NCBI GenBank assembly: GCA_037962975.1
Contig: CM075673.1
Location: 21,498,001 to 21,562,000, forward strand
From: Clitoria ternatea
Lineage: Eukaryota > Streptophyta > Magnoliopsida > Fabales > Fabaceae
DNA: 64,000 bases
Direction: 5' to 3'
Shown here piece by piece: positions 8,842 through 21,408 of this stretch. The notes beneath the pieces were generated by a model that searched no databases, was not told the DNA's origin, and saw only the letters and a list, made by a program, of their open reading frames with translations. A program made the translations under genes and the position numbers. Every line of letters begins with the position of its first letter. The first letter of the stretch is position 1.

Positions 8842-9612
8842 CTTGTTGTTCAAGTGGCCTCAATACTTAAGAGGGGGGGGGGTGAATTGAGTTTTAAAAC
8901 TTTTGATTGGAATGCCTTTGAAATTGATTTTTATAACCAAGTTAATGAGAATATGCAAGTGAAATTAAGAAGAGGATAATATGCAAAGCACAATAATGAG
9001 AAGTATTGCTGAAGCAATTTCCCAAACACCTGGTGGACAGTATTTGAAGAGTAACAAATTAAGCAAGTTCAAGTGTGCTCTTCACAAACAATCAACAACA
9101 ATCAATTAGCAAGCAGTATATGAAAGTAAGGAGTAAGGAAGAGAAGCTTGCAAACCGATATAACGAGTTCCACCCAATCCGGTGTACGTCTCGCCTCTAA
9201 GCAACCCACTTAGAGGATTTCACTATTGAAGATTTAAGATACAAGCTTTGAGCAATTGCAGCTTCCTAGTGTCCCACACTCAAGAACTCAATCCTCACAA
9301 GCAAAGGGCAACCTACCCAATCTCACAATCTCTCAATACCCAAAGGTTGAACCCCAACCTTTGTGACCACTCAACCTAGAGTGAACAACCACTCAACCTA
9401 GAGTGAATCCCTTGTGTTTGGTGTTGTGTTTACAATCAATACACTCTCTTAATAGAGTAGATACACAAATGAAAGCTCTAACCAATTCTAACTCTCAAGA
9501 TGAGAGGATATACAAATGTATTTCAAGATACAAGAAATAGGGCTTACAAAGCACAAAATAGAGTAAAGGATTTGTAGCTTCTTGTTGTGTCTTTGTGCTT
9601 GTGTTCCTCTTC

Positions 9613-9620
9613 AATTTATA
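9613..9620 (-). promoter_or_regulatory. Putative TATA box of the copia 5' LTR
   Basis: Minus-strand CTCTATAAATTGAAG is the only good TATA-like site in the LTR and lies about 120 bp downstream of the palindrome array. The start site is not known. Confidence 0.5.
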
Positions 9621-9740
9621 GAGCCAAAATAGTTGTTGAGGTGTGCCCTTCGTTCTTCATAGCCGTTGCACTCAGTGGAAATTTGAAGAATGGTGGAGAC
9701 ATGAGCTGGTTTCCCACTTAAATGTGTTTTTCCACTAGCG

Positions 9741-10196
9741 TAATCGATTACACCCTCGCGTTGTAATCAATTAGCTTTAAGTCAGCGAGTCACTAATCGA
9801 TTATTTCAATTCCTGTAATCGATTAGCATCTATACCTGATGCATTTAATTTGATTTCGCAGCTTCCTAATCGATTAGCATGTCTTGTAATCGATTATCTT
9901 AATTCCAGTGGCTTCCTAATCGATTGTATAGCTTTCTTAATCGATTAGACATTATACCTGATACATTTAATCCCATTTTTTATAATTGTAATCGATTAGC
10001 TTCAAATGTATAATCGATTATTTTAATTCCAGTGAGTTCATAATCGATTATTACAAGTGTGTAATCGATTATCTTAATTCCAGTGACTTCATAATCGATT
10101 ATCTTCATTCCCATAATCGATTAGCTTCAATCCTGATGCAGTTTCTTCCAAAACAGAAAGCTCCTAATCGATTAGCATAAGTGACATAATCGATTA
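9741..10196. repeat. TAATCGATTA palindrome array in the 5' LTR
   Basis: The same 16-site array as at 1199-1654, with the same spacings and only point differences. In the transcribed sense it occupies U3 upstream of the TATA-like site. Confidence 0.88.
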
Positions 10197-10316
10197 TCTT
10201 CGCTGTTACTTAGCACCTGATTCCATATCTTTGTTTTTGCATAGGTTTCTTCAAGAGTGTTTTGTCATTATCAAAATCTTTGAACATCCTTGAACTTGTA
10301 TACATATTCAAACACA

Positions 10317-10533
10317 ACCTCACCCTGTCCCCAGCTCCTCTCTTCTCCCGCTTTAGCTCCATCAACTCCTCCCTGAGTTGCCTAATGACTTCATCACGAG
10401 GGTCAGGGGTTGCTACTGGTACCATCCTTCGGGTGTTGGTGACAGGAGATTCGAAGACGAGTCTCCTCCTAGTCTGCTGGTGGGTCACGTCCTCCACATG
10501 GCCATCAACAAAATCACGTCCATCACCTTCCAT
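10317..10533 (-). pseudogene. gag: Tat-like Ty3/gypsy gag, N-terminal part
   Basis: The ATG at 10533 (MEGDGRDFVDGHVEDV) opens a frame rich in charged residues (REELMELKREKR) that runs to the copia insertion at 10316 and resumes at 304. The frame also extends upstream to a TTG at 10596, but that part overlaps the primer-binding region, so I prefer the ATG. Such low-complexity, charged N-termini are usual for Tat-lineage gag. It is broken only by the inserted element. Confidence 0.6.
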
Positions 10534-10579
10534 TCTGACAACCAAACTTCTACGAAAAGTGGGAATAACTCTAACGAGT

Positions 10580-10595
10580 CCCACTGGGCGTGCCA
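10580..10595 (-). promoter_or_regulatory. Putative primer-binding site of the Tat-like element
   Basis: Minus-strand TGGCACGCCCAGTGGG starts one base after the LTR end and has the TGG start of plant PBSs. I cannot name the tRNA. Confidence 0.45.
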
Positions 10596-10596
10596 A

Positions 10597-11401
10597 TGAA
10601 CTGGTCTGAATCGGGGTCTAGGATCCGGTATGGGACCAGTCATAAGAATGCAGGTGTTTTAGGGTTTGTACACCGGTACAGTGGGTATCCGGTATTATAA
10701 TCTGGCCTCTCAGTGGGAGAAACCGGTCTTGCTGTCCTGGAGATCCTTCACACCAACGTTTCGCGTTGAAGAGGGGCGAAAGGTGGTGCCACCTGCGAAG
10801 ATTCTCCGACGCTCAAGTTAGAAGAGTGTATGAACTCAGTAAATACTCAAGCAATGCAATAGTAAGAATGTGAGGTAGAACAACATAACCTTGCATGTGT
10901 ATTGGAACATACTATTTATAGTTGAACGTAGGAAATAAATTGTTGGATGCAAGTGGACCCCTTGGTTCTGATAGCGTGTAGAGTGTGTCAATCAAGATGA
11001 CTCAGTACTCAGAGTGTGTCAGGGGGTAGGTCAATTATCAGAGTACGATCCTGTGATAGGGATGGAGGATAATCACCTTTCCGCATATTTCGCTGACAAT
11101 TGTACTTACTCTCTGAGGTAATTGACATAGACACATTCCGCTAAGCAGGGTATCTTCGCTGATAAGTTATAAGGAACTCTTATCTCATAATGATCCTGAG
11201 GCAAACGGTTATACACGTCGTGGATATGAGAACGGATAAGGCATCCGTCGTAGAGAGGACGGATGAAACATTTAATAAAGTGAGAACGGATATAGTGACA
11301 ACGAATGACTGCTGCGGCACTGTCTTCCTGTGACACCGGATGCTCCTTTAAGAGGTCACTCTGACGTCATAACTTTGGGGTCCGGTATCCAGACCGGATC
11401 A
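10597..11401 (-). repeat. 5' LTR of the host Tat-like Ty3/gypsy element
   Basis: The left end reads TGAACTGGTCTGAAT and the reverse complement of the right end reads TGATCCGGTCTGGAT, giving TG...CA ends with similar inverted termini. A TATA-like TATAAATAGT on the minus strand (10911-10920) and the leader phrase TTGAGCGTCGGAGAATCTTC, common in plant gypsy LTRs, support it. The partner LTR lies outside the window. Its right edge is 561 bp upstream of the ABC transporter start codon, pointing away from the gene. Confidence 0.65.
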
Positions 11402-11962
11402 GTACAAATAAGAGAATATTTTAGGTATTCAGGACTTAGTAATTTTTAATATTAATTACATAAAATAAAAGAGCAAAAATAACTATATCGCATGTCACGA
11501 TTTTTATATTAGAAATGCATACTGAAGCATTAGAAAAATATTTGGATAAAACTAAAGATTACAACGTAATTGTTTTAAAAATGTATATATAGCTAATTTA
11601 TTTTTAACATATTATCAGGAAGCAAAAAAAAAGTGGAGTCGTATAGTCTTATTTTCATGTGTTTACATGCAAGATAGAATGAAATCATGATTTTGAGAGC
11701 TGAAAGCAAACTCTCTAATGTACATCCTTTAATCTAGCCTTCCATTCCTCTTGACCATTATTTCTTCATCTCAAAACTAGGCACCATTTTCACTTTGACC
11801 AAACATATATCATCACATCTAACTCCAACTTTCATCCTCTTTCCACTACAACTTTTCGTTCACCTTTGTTTTCTCATCGGAGGAAAAAGCTTTGTTGTGT
11901 CACATGCATGTCAACAATGACACATTCTCGTTTCACACTAATTCTTTAGTGACTTTTTTGGC
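11402..11962 (+). promoter_or_regulatory. Upstream region of the ABC transporter gene
   Basis: The sequence is AT-rich with no convincing ORF. An RY-type CATGCATG lies at 11903-11910. No unambiguous TATA box was seen. The length is limited by the gypsy LTR that ends at 11401. Confidence 0.4.
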
Positions 11963-12227
11963 ATGCTAAGTGCTTCACTTGGCAGGCTTCCAATTATGGA
12001 AATGAATGGAATGAGAAACAATGCTTCTTTGGTCTCTCTTATTTTATTCGTATCCACTTTTGTTGTCATAAGTCTGCTCCTACCATTGGTTCAATGCGCA
12101 GATGATAATGATTCTTTTGCGCCTTCATTTTACACTGAAGAAATCTATAAGGAGATTGAAAGTCTTTCTTCAGCTTTCACCAAGGACATCAAGCGAGATT
12201 TAGGCTTCTGCATAAAGAATTTGTGCG

Positions 12228-12290
<63 letters not shown>

Positions 12291-15200
12291 TGCGTGTATA
12301 TTCTTATATGTTTTCTGTATATATTTAATTATTACTTAGCCATGTTAGTCCTATGACCGTGTATTGTATGCACTTTCCCATCCTCCAGGGATAAAGATTG
12401 GCGGGAAGCATTTGATTTTAAGGGTCATTTAGATTTCGTGGATGCTTGTGTTAAGCAAAAAGGTGATGTGAATTTTATTGACAGTTTAGTTTTATTTACA
12501 TAATTGGCATGGCTTCTTAAGTTTGGATAGTTTCTAATATGTAATGGTTCTTTTGTCTTTGGTTGATAAAGAAAAATAAAACAGATTTTGTACACAGAAA
12601 TCATAAGGTATAAATTTCTAGAAATTTTTATTTGAAACTTTCATGAAATTGGAATTGGTTGCCACTAGTATTTTAGGGCTTAGCACAGTATTTGCATGGG
12701 ATTATGCAATTAACCTAATTCCTAACTTAAAAGAAATTTTTGATAGTGAGTTATTCACTATTTACTGCGAAAGACATATTGCTTTGGTGCAATGAATTAG
12801 AATTCTTAGGATGAAAGACTTTTTAACATAATATTTCCTTTTATTTTCTTGGTACATTAGTTTTTTCTTTCTCTGAAGAGAAAAATCATTTTGTTAATTC
12901 TATAATAGTTCATAAATATAATGTGTTAATTGACAGGTGATTTCAGAAATCGAATGTGTACCACAGCTGAAATAAGATACTACTTTCGTAGTTTCTTCGA
13001 ACAAGGGACTTCATCGTACATAAAGCCTAACAAAAATTGCAATTTAACTTCATGGGTTTCTGGTTGTGAACCTGGTTGGGGTTGTATTACAAAACAACAA
13101 GTTGATCTCAAAAAGGATATAAAAGATATTCCTGATAGAATTGATGATTGTCAACCTTGTTGTGAAGGGTTTTTCTGCCCTCAGGGATTGACTTGCATGA
13201 TAAGTAAGTTTGTGATGTCACTTTAACTTTTAATTACCTTCATTAAATATGTTAATTACAAAGATTTTTTTATATTTTTAAAAATTAGAAACGCACGTGG
13301 CCAATTAAAATATTAGTATACAAGCGAAGTTATTGCAATTTTTGGGACATCGAAAATTTTCACTAGCATAATTACCTAGATAACTACAAGTTCATTTATA
13401 TTACGTTGTTGGAGGAACTGACATGATGTTATACTCAAAATAGTTATTTTTAAATTGGTAATTGCAACAAAGAATAAAGGCTAAAAACTAGAAGCAATTA
13501 CGGGGTCAATATTTCAAACCACTAAATTTTAGTTTTTGAATAAAAAATAAACATTAAGGTGCCTCTAAAGTGCATTCATACTTAAAATTCACAAATAAAA
13601 ATGTTAATGTCACACTTGAATTGTATTTTCTTTAACATAACAAGCTAAAATTTGTTATTTATCCCTCGGATAAAGCTATATTATTTGGTTTTTATGAAAA
13701 CAACATGAAACCTAAATCATATTTACTGCGAATTTTTTAATTTTAAAGGCAGCATATAGCTAGATATGACTTGACATGAGAGCAAAATTTTATACTTTCT
13801 ACGAGAGGTAAAGTTTTCTAGTAGATATATACATACCGCAATGTAATGTTCTTTCCTTGACCTTTGCTTTTGATAGTTATCATGTTAACAATTATGTTTT
13901 AGGAAGATAACTTTGAGTCCAGTTAAAATTGGTAGAATTTGTTATAAGTACTTGCCTAAGTTTCATTAGGCTTGAGCTTACTGATTTTCTTCTCAATGAA
14001 GCTTGCCCGCTTGGTTCATATTGTCCACTTGCAAAATGGAATCCGAACACAGGAATATGTGAGCCGTAAGTTTCAATGTTGATCATAACTTTTCTCAATT
14101 GTTGTTTTTGCTCAGTTATGCAATATATGCTTATAGTTTCAAGTCATAGAAGTAAATCTTAGATGCACCAAAAACCAAATTTGCAGATATAGTTACCAAA
14201 TCCCTGCGGGAGATACAAATCATACTTGTGGTAGCGCTGATATTTGGGCTGGTGTAAGGAACAATAGTGATATCTTTTGTTCCCCAGGATCATATTGTCC
14301 ATCTCCAACACAAAAAGTTTCTTGTGACAGAGGGTATCAACTAATTCATCGACTCTCTTTTCTTTTATCTAAACTATCTACATTTCTTTTGTTCCAAAAA
14401 ATCAAGATCGATCCATTAAAACTTTATTACTACATGTGTCCAGTGCAATATGCAAGCTCCTATAATGAATATTGTCGAGAGTCCATAATAACTAATTTCA
14501 TGTTTTCCAATTTCAGATATTACTGTAGGAAAGGTTCAACTCATCAACATGGTAAGTTTATAATTGTTTAAGTTAAATAAACTCATGTCGTCATCACGCG
14601 TGTCTAGTTTATGCTTCAGATATTTTGTAACATTTTAAAATTATACTGCATTAACTCCCTACTATTTTATTTCCTCTTTGAAATGTTTTTTCTTTGCATT
14701 TTTAAGGAGGTACAATTAAAATCATCTTTTCCCCTTTTTTATTTAGCTAAAAAACTTTTCAAAAAAAATATTCTTTTACTAAATTTTAAAATGGATTATG
14801 ATTAACTCCAAATCAAAAGTTTTTTTTAAAGGAATAAGACTATCATTAGAAAAGTTAACATGGGCATATACTTACTCTTATATTTGACATTTTTAATAAA
14901 TGTAAAAGTAATAACACATGAGTTCATAATGATTAAGCATTGTTAAGCTCAATTCATACCTTAATCTGATAAAGTTGACTTTAGATGCAATCCTTGCGTT
15001 TGTTTGAACAAAATATAGATTTAAAGTATAATCCTCGTATATTAGAACTATACTCAAAAGTCCATTTGCTCACTTATTCAACTGTGTAAATTTGAATATA
15101 TAGATTGAATAATGAAGATTTGATATTTTAACTTGGTTCATGTGATTGAATCAACGACAGCATAACTGACATGATAAGATTAGCGAGATCCAGCAAATTA

Positions 15201-18200
15201 TCTATTCGTAATAGTAATTGTCTATCGGTTTCAACCTTGTTATTCATTTACATATTCTACGTTGTTTCATGAGAACAACATTGAATCAGAACCTTACCTT
15301 ATATTATTCATGTTTGAAGCATGTTCCAGGTTGAGTAGCTGTAATCCAAACACATCAACCCAAAATATGCGTTTCGTTGGTGCTTTGATTATTGTAAGTA
15401 GATTCATAAATATTATTGGCCGATCGAAAGCCATCTTTTCCTTTTTATTCATTTGCTTTATGGGTCACAACAAAAAATACCCAATTTCAATATACTTTTC
15501 CAATCTGTATATCAAGGTTCTTAATTATATCAAGTTTCTTAGTCCATTTTGTCCGTAGATGTGGTTCACCATATTTATTATTATTTTCACATTGCAGGTA
15601 TCTTTGGGTATTATTCTATTAATCATTTATAACTTTTCTGATAAAGTTCTTGCTACTCGGGAAATTAGGAAGGCTAAATCAAGGGAAGCTGCAGCAAGAC
15701 AAGTAAGAGAAACTGTACAAGCTCGTGAAAGGTGGAAAATGGCAAAAGAGATTGCAAAGAAAAGTAAAACGGGATTGCAAAAACAGTTATCTCGCACATT
15801 TTCTCGTAAGAAATCAGGAAACTCGATATCAGTGCCTCCAGATTCATTAGGCGAACCTGAGCAAGCATCTACAACTTTACAAGCCCAAAAAAGGGAGCCT
15901 AGCAACCTTACTAAAATGATGAACTCCTTGGAAGATGATCCACATACTCATGAAGGATTTGATCTTAAGATTGGAGATAAAAATATTAAAAAGCAAATGC
16001 CAAAGGGAAAAAATTTACACACCCAGAGCCAAATTTTGAGGTATGCTTACGGTCAAATTGAGAAAGAAAAAGCACAAGAAGAGAAAAATAAGAACTTGAC
16101 TTTCTCAGGAGTGATTTCAATGGCCACCGAAGGAAGTGAAGTGAGGACAAGGCCTGTAATTGAGGTAGCTTTCAAAGATCTTACTCTCACTTTGAAAGGG
16201 AAAAACAAACATGTGTTAAGGTGTGTGAGTGGCAAAATCATGCCTGGTCGAATTTCAGCTGTTATGGGTCCCTCAGGAGCTGGTAAAACCACATTTCTTT
16301 CTGCTTTGGCAGGAAAGGCAAGAGGATGCACCGTGACAGGTTCTATTCTAATTAATGGGAAACCAGAATCCATTCATTGTTATAAAAAGATTACCGGTTT
16401 TGTGCCACAAGATGATATTGTGCATGGGAACTTGACAGTGGAGGAAAATCTCCGTTTCAGTGCACGATGCAGGTATTTAATTTGCCTTGTAGAAACAATT
16501 TTTGAATTTCATATTATACCGAATGAGTGAGGCATGCATATGTTTTGCGTTGTTTATTACTTCTACTATTTGTAGCACTAGATGTGCAGCTTAATAAAAT
16601 TAGGACACTTTTTATTAGCAAATTATACGTGTTTGAATTTTTGTTTTGGTTTTTTATGAAGCTTGACTATATTGTTTGATTGAAATTACGTGTCTAATTT
16701 GTTTTACTTATTCAAATGATTGTTTTTTTAACATTGTAGACTGCCTGACGATATGCCCAAAGCAGACAAGGTTCTTATTATTGAAAGAGTAATTGAGTCA
16801 TTGGGTCTCCAGCCTATAAGGGATTCTCTAGTTGGGACAGTGGAGAAGAGGGGCATCTCTGGAGGCCAAAGAAAACGAGTAAATGTAGGTTTAGAGATGG
16901 TGATGGAACCTTCATTATTAATCTTAGATGAGCCCACAACTGGTTTGGATAGTGCATCTTCTAGTTTACTACTTAGAGCTCTTCGACGTGAAGCTCTTGA
17001 AGGGGTAAACATATGTATGGTACTTCACCAACCAAGGTACTTTCTTTTTCTGTTATTCACTTTCCTTCTGATTATATTTTAGTAAACTACATTTTTAACT
17101 AACTTGTTATCTAATACTAGTTCCAGTTTTAAATATAAGTAAATATATTTAATTTCACACATATTAAAAAAATAATTGAAAGTACTTATTTACATTAATG
17201 TTACCATATATTTAAATTAATTTTTTAAAATATTCTTAGCATAATTTATTACATAAAGAATTAATGGTCTTAAAAATATATGTAACAAAGACATATTTGG
17301 TAAACAAATATTTAATGACATTAAAAAAGTCTAATTTTATTTATATTAAAAGACCAAAAAATTTTATTAAAATTTATTTATATTTAAAAGTAGGAAAAGT
17401 ATTACAAAGATACAATTTTAATCCTCATTAAATGACAATGTAACTTGAAAACAATAATATTATTATTTCATGATATTGCTAACATGGCATGACTATTTCA
17501 TGCTATGTCATCACTTAACATTAACGTAAAATATTTTTCCAAATGTTAAGAATTACATAAGCTAAAAAAAAGGCACAGTATAAGAAATAAAAAAAAAGGT
17601 TTTATCATTGGTTTTTCTCTCTTTCCGAGCTGGGTTTTTTTCTCCTTCCACGTATTTAACAAAATAGCCAACAATACTTTAATTTACCTCAACATATTTT
17701 TTATCTCTTATATTTTGATTTTGTTGTGTTGCAGCTATTCTCTATTCAAAATGTTTGATGATATAGTGTTTCTAGCAAAAGGTGGTCTTACTGCCTATCA
17801 CGGTCCTGTTAAAAAAGTAGAAGAATACTTTGCTGGTATTGGAATCCCAGTACCAGATCGTGTGAATCCTCCAGACCATTTCATTGACATTCTAGAAGGA
17901 TTAGAGAAACCAAGTTCAGGTGTAACTCATGAACAACTTCCGGTTAGATGGATGCTTCACAATGGATATGCAGTACCACCAGAAATGCTTCGTTTTGCTG
18001 ACGAAATTAGTGCATCTTCACCTGCTCCAGAAGCAACCAATCCAGTAACGACAACTGAGGAAGTTGTTAATCGTCAATCCTTCCTTGTAGAGTTTTGGGA
18101 GGATATTAAAAGTAATTTCAGGAACCAAAAAGATCACATAGAGGCAATATTTTCAACAAACAAAGACTTATCTAACCGAGTAACTCCTAATGTATCTCGA

Positions 18201-21200
18201 CAATATAGATACTTTGTTGGGAGGTACAAAATTTTATGAGTTAGTATAGATAAAGTTGCTTATAAAGCTGAATTTCCAAATTCTTCTAATCAAGCTTAGT
18301 AGCTCTATCTTCGAATAAGAAATAGATTGTAGGTTAGACTAAATGATGCAAGATAGCTTAATAGCTACTAGTCAAGTGGTTCTTTATAAAAACTAACTTG
18401 TAGTTTATTTCGAAGTAAAGTTAATAAAATGAACTAATCTGGTCAATCTGACCTGAGTCCATTTGATAAAGTATAAGACTTGGACTTTAAATTTGGAGAG
18501 CTTAGTATGCTAAACTTAAAAACTTAGTAAAACTAACCTTTGTTTGACATGTATAAATTTTTTTTAAGCCTAGTTAATATATAGTGTTTTTCATTCAACT
18601 TGTCATAATTCCTCAATGTGGGTTGAATAGCCCACTTTGACAGTTTTATTTTGAATGAGTTGTTTATCCTTATTTAAAGTAATGAATAATTTACTACATC
18701 TATATTATTTAATTGATTAATTTACTGAATAGGTTGATTACTTATAGGATTGGGAAGCAACAACTAAGAGAAGCAAGACTAATAGCAATTGATTATCTCC
18801 TTCTATTGGTTGCTGGTGCTCTTTTGGGAAGTCTTACTAAAGTCAATGATGAAACATTTGGAGCCCTCGGCTATCAATATACTATCATTGCTGTTTGTAA
18901 GTTTGAAATCACACTATTGAATTTGAGCATCACATTGCTTATTGTAGATTTGAATCTTTAACTTTAGAATAATGTGTAAATCTAGATTGGTTATCAGATT
19001 ATATTAAACTTTGGACCAAACAAGTATCTCATTAAACTTTGAAGTCTATTTCATTCATCATTAGATAATTAAAGGTTTCCATTTATTTATTTCCTACTTT
19101 ACATTTCATATTTGTAGCTCTACTTTGCAAGATTGCAGCTCTCAGATCATTTTCACTAGATAAATTACAATATTGGAGGGAAAGTGCATCTGGAATAAGC
19201 AGTCTAGCACATTTTATGGCCAAGGACACAATAGATATGTTTAATACAATCGTCAAACCCATGATTTTTATGTCCATGTTCTATTTTCTTAGCAATCCAA
19301 GGTCAGGCTTTGCAAGTAATTATGTCATTTTGGTTTGTCTCGTGTATTGCGTGACTGGCATGGCTTATGCATTAGCCATTTTCTTCCAGCCTAGTCCTGC
19401 ACAACTGGTATGGATCTTAACTATCAATGAACTTGTTGCGTCTGCATATACTTTCTTACACGATGTTTTGCTGTTAATACTGATTGGTACATGTGATGTT
19501 CTTTTGGCCTTTTTCTGTCACTTACAGTGGTCAGTGCTTCTTCCTGTCGTTATGACTCTCATTGCAAAGCAGGAAAAAGATACTAAATTTATGAAGATCT
19601 TAGTACAATTTTGCTACCCAAAATGGGCTCTAGAGGCCTTCATCATCGCAAATGCTGAAAGGTACGTGTAATTTTTCACTCTTATATCATTTTTTATGTG
19701 GTGGTGAATGGATTCATGCATGTAAATCTATAATTTATTTGAAAATCTATATTGATTCACTAAAGCACCAAACAATAAAAAGGTAGGATTTGTGTTTCTA
19801 ATCTAACAAATTATAATTTGTTTATAATGTAAATTGTTCAAAAAAAAAATCCGCAATAGAGCCCTAGATAGGCCTAAAAAATGTCTACCAAACTTTTTTT
19901 AGTTTAATGAATTTCTCTTTTATAAAAAAGTGTCATTCAATTATTCCTAATTCTACTGGTATTTAAATTACAAATGATGAAAGTAAACAGAATAAATAAT
20001 AAAATAATATTTTGTGACTAACTAGCCATAGTTGAGTAGATTAAGTGTCATCAAGAAGTTTCTAAAATGTGGTCATGACAGAGTGAGTCGGTTCTTCATG
20101 ATTGATATATAAGACCAAGAACAGGTTAAAAGGCCTAGCGTAAACTTGGCCGAGCGTAGGTTGATTGGTCCTTGTATGCTAATTTTTGACATTGGTCTTT
20201 TTTATTGGATCTTAGGATCCATTTGGTTTTTAAGTTGGGAAAACACAGTTATGAAAATAGAAAAATTTAAATGTTAATATTGATTATTCACTTCGTTCGA
20301 GACAATTAAAACTCCGTTAACCAGATCTATTTTTAGGAGGTTTGACCAACCCAGTTGAAAAACCAAACACACCCTTAATCGTTTAGGGAGTGATGCCTTG
20401 AGCCATGTAATAGCCCCTCGGGAGAAGTAGAGAACACTACTATTTGAGAACACAATGACATAACTCTCAAATTAAATTAAACACAAACACTATTCTCTTA
20501 AAAGAGTTTTTTCAATTGTAATTTATTAACTGTTAAAATATATGTTTGGTTATTTATGTTTATTTTAAATTTTAATTTGGTTTTAATTATTTTTTTGTTA
20601 TAATTTGACCTCTTAAAATGATTCTTTTGATTAAAAAAGTTAATGGTCTCAATTGTTTTTTAAATCAATTGAAAAATTAATATAAAATATACTTTTTAAA
20701 TTAAAAACTGATTTAAAAATATTAAGTAAAAGGTCCAATTTAAAATATATTATTTTAAATAAGTTCTGTGATAACCAATTTAAGAAAATAAGTTTTCATC
20801 GATTTTTTAAAATGGAATGAATTATTTTAAAATTATTTCAAAATATAACTGACTAACTTAGGAAAAAAATAATTGAATCTAAATTAAAATTTAATATAAT
20901 TGTAAATGAGATATTGATCTTTACTGATAAATTTATTAGATTATGTGAAAATTGTGATGTAATTTTCTCTAAATTTTGAAGATAAAAACATCATGAGCGT
21001 TTATTCTAGGTATGTATGAAGTCCTATGTAACAAAACTTTCAAAGTAATATTATACAAAAATTTTTAGAAAAAGGTATTTACAATTTACGAGAGAGATGG
21101 GATAAGAAAATAGAAATGTATAAAATAATATGGTTGATATGATGAAGAAAAATAAAGAAAAAATAATTAATAATGTTGTAAGAGTTTGTGAAATACTTTA

Positions 21201-21259
21201 CATGTATGAGATGGAACTTGCAAATTGCCATTTATATAATTCTAAAGCTTGCTTGATAC

Positions 21260-21311
<52 letters not shown>

Positions 21312-21365
21312 GATATATTGGGTTAAGAAAATATTTTTTAATATTTGATACACCCGTACTCATGC

Positions 21366-21408
<43 letters not shown>

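Larger units (their letters stand above)
305..10316 (-). mobile_element. Complete Sirevirus-like Ty1/copia retrotransposon
   Basis: Minus-strand element with two nearly identical LTRs (305-1774 and 8844-10316, TG...CA ends), a tRNA-iMet type PBS (8830-8841), gag, pol in copia order (protease, integrase, RT, RNase H), an extra ORF after pol and several polypurine tracts before the 3' LTR. Flanking 5-mers ACGTC (300-304) and ACCTC (10317-10321) match at 4 of 5 bases and are read as the target-site duplication. The long gag, the ORF downstream of pol and multiple polypurine tracts point to the Sirevirus lineage (SIRE of soybean). One in-frame stop in pol and damaged zinc knuckles suggest it is not autonomous now. 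Confidence 0.9.
8844..10316 (-). repeat. 5' LTR of the copia element
   Basis: Pairs with 305-1774. It carries the same TAATCGATTA array at 9741-10196 (one copy decayed to TAATCAATTA) and a TATA-like TATAAATT on the minus strand at 9613-9620, which would drive the genomic RNA leftwards. Confidence 0.92.

Noticed and set aside
8820..8845. tRNA-iMet gene fragment
   Set aside because: Only the 12 bases complementary to the tRNA end are present, next to an LTR; this is a primer-binding site. The same holds at 51126-51137.
10262..10609. 115-codon plus-strand ORF across the LTR-gag junction
   Set aside because: It spans the copia LTR edge and gypsy gag in antisense, so it is a chance frame.
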